In this document: piece by piece, positions 5,940 to 7,305 of the stretch
How positions within the stretch are numbered: the first letter of the stretch is position 1
Layout of the letters: every line of letters begins with the position of its first letter
From: DASWRT01 sp036403035
Lineage (GTDB): Bacteria > Pseudomonadota > Alphaproteobacteria > ATCC43930 > CGMCC-115725
Assembly (NCBI GenBank): GCA_036403035.1
Contig: DASWRT010000362.1
Span: forward strand, 1-7,305
Reading direction: 5' to 3'
DNA length: 7,305 nt
Position numbers and translations under genes: made by a program
The notes under the pieces: model-generated
Database searches by the model: none
What the model was told of the DNA's origin: nothing
What the model saw: the letters and a program-made list of their open reading frames with translations, nothing else

Positions 5940-7184
5940 ATGACCGTCGAGACGACGCCGCCCCATGACAACAGGTCCGTCGCCAAGGTCGCCGCGGAGG
6001 CGCCGGCAACGGGATCGACCGCGCAGAGCGACTTGGCGCGGCTGCTGCCGCTGGTCCTCATCACCTTTCTCGGCTACCTGACTGTCGGCATGCCGCTGCC
6101 GGTGCTGCCGATCTACGTGCACGAGACCCTCGGCTTCGGCACGGTGACTGTCGGCTGGATCGTCGGGATCCAGTCGATCGCGACGGTGCTCACCCGGCAG
6201 TACGCGGGGGCCACCTGCGACGCGCGCGGATCGAAGGTTTCCGTCCTTCTCGGCCTGCCCGCGGCAGCGCTCGCCGGGCTCGCCTATCTCGTCTCCGCCC
6301 TGGCGCCGCTCGCCCCCGGATCGAGCCTGATCGTGCTGCTCGCGGGACGCCTGCTGCTTGGCGTCGCGGAAAGCCTGTTCCTGACGGGGACGATGACCTG
6401 GGGAATCGCGCGGATCGGCGCACGCAATGCCGGGAAAGTGATGTCCTGGCAGGGCATCGCCATTTATGCCGCGCTCAGCGCCGGCGCGCCGATGGGCCTC
6501 GCGATCCAGCAGCGCTGGGGCTTTACGGGCGTCGCGATCGTCACGATGGCGTTGCCGCTTGCGGCCATGGTCATTGCGCTGCCGCTGCCGCCCGTGCCGC
6601 CCACCTACGGCAAGCGCATGCCGTTCTATCGCGTGATCGGCCGGATATGGCGGCCGGGCGGCGCGCTCGCGCTCGGCACCGTCTCCTTCGGCGCCATGGC
6701 CGCCTTCATCGCGCTCGATTACGCCGCGCAGGGCTGGTCCGGCGCCGGGCTCGCGATCGCGGCCTTCGGCATCGCCTACATCCTCGTGCGACTCTTCCTC
6801 GCCGGCCTGCCGGACAGGATCGGCAGCATCGGCGTGGCGGCGGTCTCGCTGGCGATCGTGGCGGTCGGCCAGGTGCTGCTCTGGCTGGCCGGCACGCCGC
6901 TCGCGGCGCTGGTGGGAGCGACCGTCACCGGACTCGGCTACTCGCTCATCTTCCCGTCAATGGGCGTCGAGGCGATGCGGCGCGTCCCGCCGGAAAACCG
7001 CGGTCTCGCGGTGGGAGCCTTCGTCGCCTTCTTCGACGTGTCGCTCGCCCTAGCCGGCCCGATCACCGGCGCCGTAGCCGGAAGCCTCGGCTACCCCTCC
7101 GCCTTCCTCACCGGCGCGGTGGCCGCGGGTCTGGCGGTGCTTCTGGTGCTGTCGATGCGCGGGACGGCGGCGCGGGCATCCTGA
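5940..7184 (+). CDS. MFS transporter, YhhS/YfcJ type
   Basis: A 414-residue inner-membrane secondary transporter. By eye it has 12 hydrophobic segments: six from about 35 to 217, a polar central loop (about 218-238, with YGKRMPFYRVIGRIW), and six from about 240 to 406. The N-terminal 30 residues are polar and cytoplasmic. The first half shows the pattern GYLTVGMPLPVLPIYVHETL and a motif-A-like loop after TM2 (AGATCDARGSKV, 89-100), which lacks the usual second Gly and Lys/Arg set of classical drug exporters. GRLLLGVAES, SWQGIAIYAA and GYSLIFPSMGVEAMRRVP match what I recall of E. coli YhhS, which has about 405 residues, so length and layout are complete. YhhS-like proteins are annotated as putative sugar or drug exporters, with poorly known substrates. 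It is divergent from iorAB, so a link to the hydroxylase substrate or product is possible but unproven. The start rests on AGGAGG. Confidence 0.93.
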   Translation: MTVETTPPHDNRSVAKVAAEAPATGSTAQSDLARLLPLVLITFLGYLTVGMPLPVLPIYVHETLGFGTVTVGWIVGIQSIATVLTRQYAGATCDARGSKVSVLLGLPAAALAGLAYLVSALAPLAPGSSLIVLLAGRLLLGVAESLFLTGTMTWGIARIGARNAGKVMSWQGIAIYAALSAGAPMGLAIQQRWGFTGVAIVTMALPLAAMVIALPLPPVPPTYGKRMPFYRVIGRIWRPGGALALGTVSFGAMAAFIALDYAAQGWSGAGLAIAAFGIAYILVRLFLAGLPDRIGSIGVAAVSLAIVAVGQVLLWLAGTPLAALVGATVTGLGYSLIFPSMGVEAMRRVPPENRGLAVGAFVAFFDVSLALAGPITGAVAGSLGYPSAFLTGAVAAGLAVLLVLSMRGTAARAS

Positions 7185-7195
7185 ACCGCGCCGCC
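7166..7195 (+). terminator. GC-only hairpin over the MFS stop codon, possible terminator
   Basis: A perfect 10-bp stem (GGCGGCGCGG at 7166-7175, complement at 7186-7195) has a 10-nt loop holding the stop codon. No T run follows, so it may be a Rho-assisted end or RNA-stabilising hairpin, or simply a product of GC richness. Confidence 0.35.
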
Positions 7196-7305
7196 CGGCA
7201 CCCGCCTCTCCACCGACGCGGACCTCGCCCGCCTCTGCGCGACTATGGAGTCGCAGTTGTGAGGAGAGGGGTGGAGGGACTTTTGAATCGGGGATCGGGG
7301 GGATG
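7185..7305 (+). other. Tail region after the MFS gene, with coding-like bases up to 7262
   Basis: The 25 codons after the MFS stop, in the same frame up to a TGA at 7260-7262, end almost all in G or C (24 of 25) and read RLSTDADLARLCATMESQL at the end. This looks like coding sequence but matches nothing I recognise and has no start of its own. From 7263 on, the bases are purine-rich with G runs. The window closes on an ATG (7303-7305) after GGGGGG, which could begin a further gene, but nothing can be read beyond it. Confidence 0.3.

Noticed and set aside
4986..6122. Minus-strand frames crossing from iorA into the MFS gene
   Set aside because: They overlap both real genes in the wrong frame and show no motif; the Cys-containing patches are out-of-frame echoes of iorA.

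Overview
This 7.3 kb window is GC-rich chromosomal DNA with strongly GC-biased third codon positions. The protein types point to an alphaproteobacterium, probably of the Hyphomicrobiales/Rhizobiales kind. The clues are a fused proteobacterial indolepyruvate:ferredoxin oxidoreductase, a small glycine-zipper lipoprotein with an 'LGRPVW' tail, and a two-gene molybdenum hydroxylase of the isoquinoline 1-oxidoreductase type. Species cannot be fixed by reading alone.

Layout from left to right. (1) 1-2160, plus strand: the C-terminal part of a large fused indolepyruvate:ferredoxin oxidoreductase, whose N-terminus lies outside the window. It ends at a perfect 14-bp stem terminator (2192-2236). (2) 2319-2570, plus: a small lipoprotein with a glycine-zipper core. 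It is followed by a strong hairpin (2597-2633) that probably stops transcription from both sides. (3) 5446-2692, minus: a two-gene operon. The small [2Fe-2S] subunit (iorA-like) comes first, and one base after its stop the large molybdopterin subunit (iorB-like, with a Tat signal) begins. (4) 5447-5939: a divergent intergenic region of about 490 bp with several dyads and no recognisable gene. The clearest dyad is a perfect 15-bp palindrome-like element directly upstream of the iorA ribosome binding site. (5) 5940-7184, plus: a 12-TM MFS transporter of the YhhS/YfcJ type, followed by about 120 bp of tail sequence.

How they may work together: the 2Fe-2S/Moco enzyme should hydroxylate an N-heteroaromatic or aldehyde-type substrate in the periplasm, with the small subunit carried out by the Tat signal of the large one. 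The divergently transcribed MFS protein could move the substrate or product and could share the regulatory region, but this is inference from position only. The indolepyruvate oxidoreductase converts arylpyruvates from aromatic amino acids to arylacetyl-CoA in the cytoplasm and is separated from the rest by terminators. The two enzymes happen to share the literature symbols iorA/iorB although they are unrelated.

I see no mobile element, CRISPR, tRNA or rRNA and no clear new system. The genes belong to known families, and the most open questions lie in the intergenic region.
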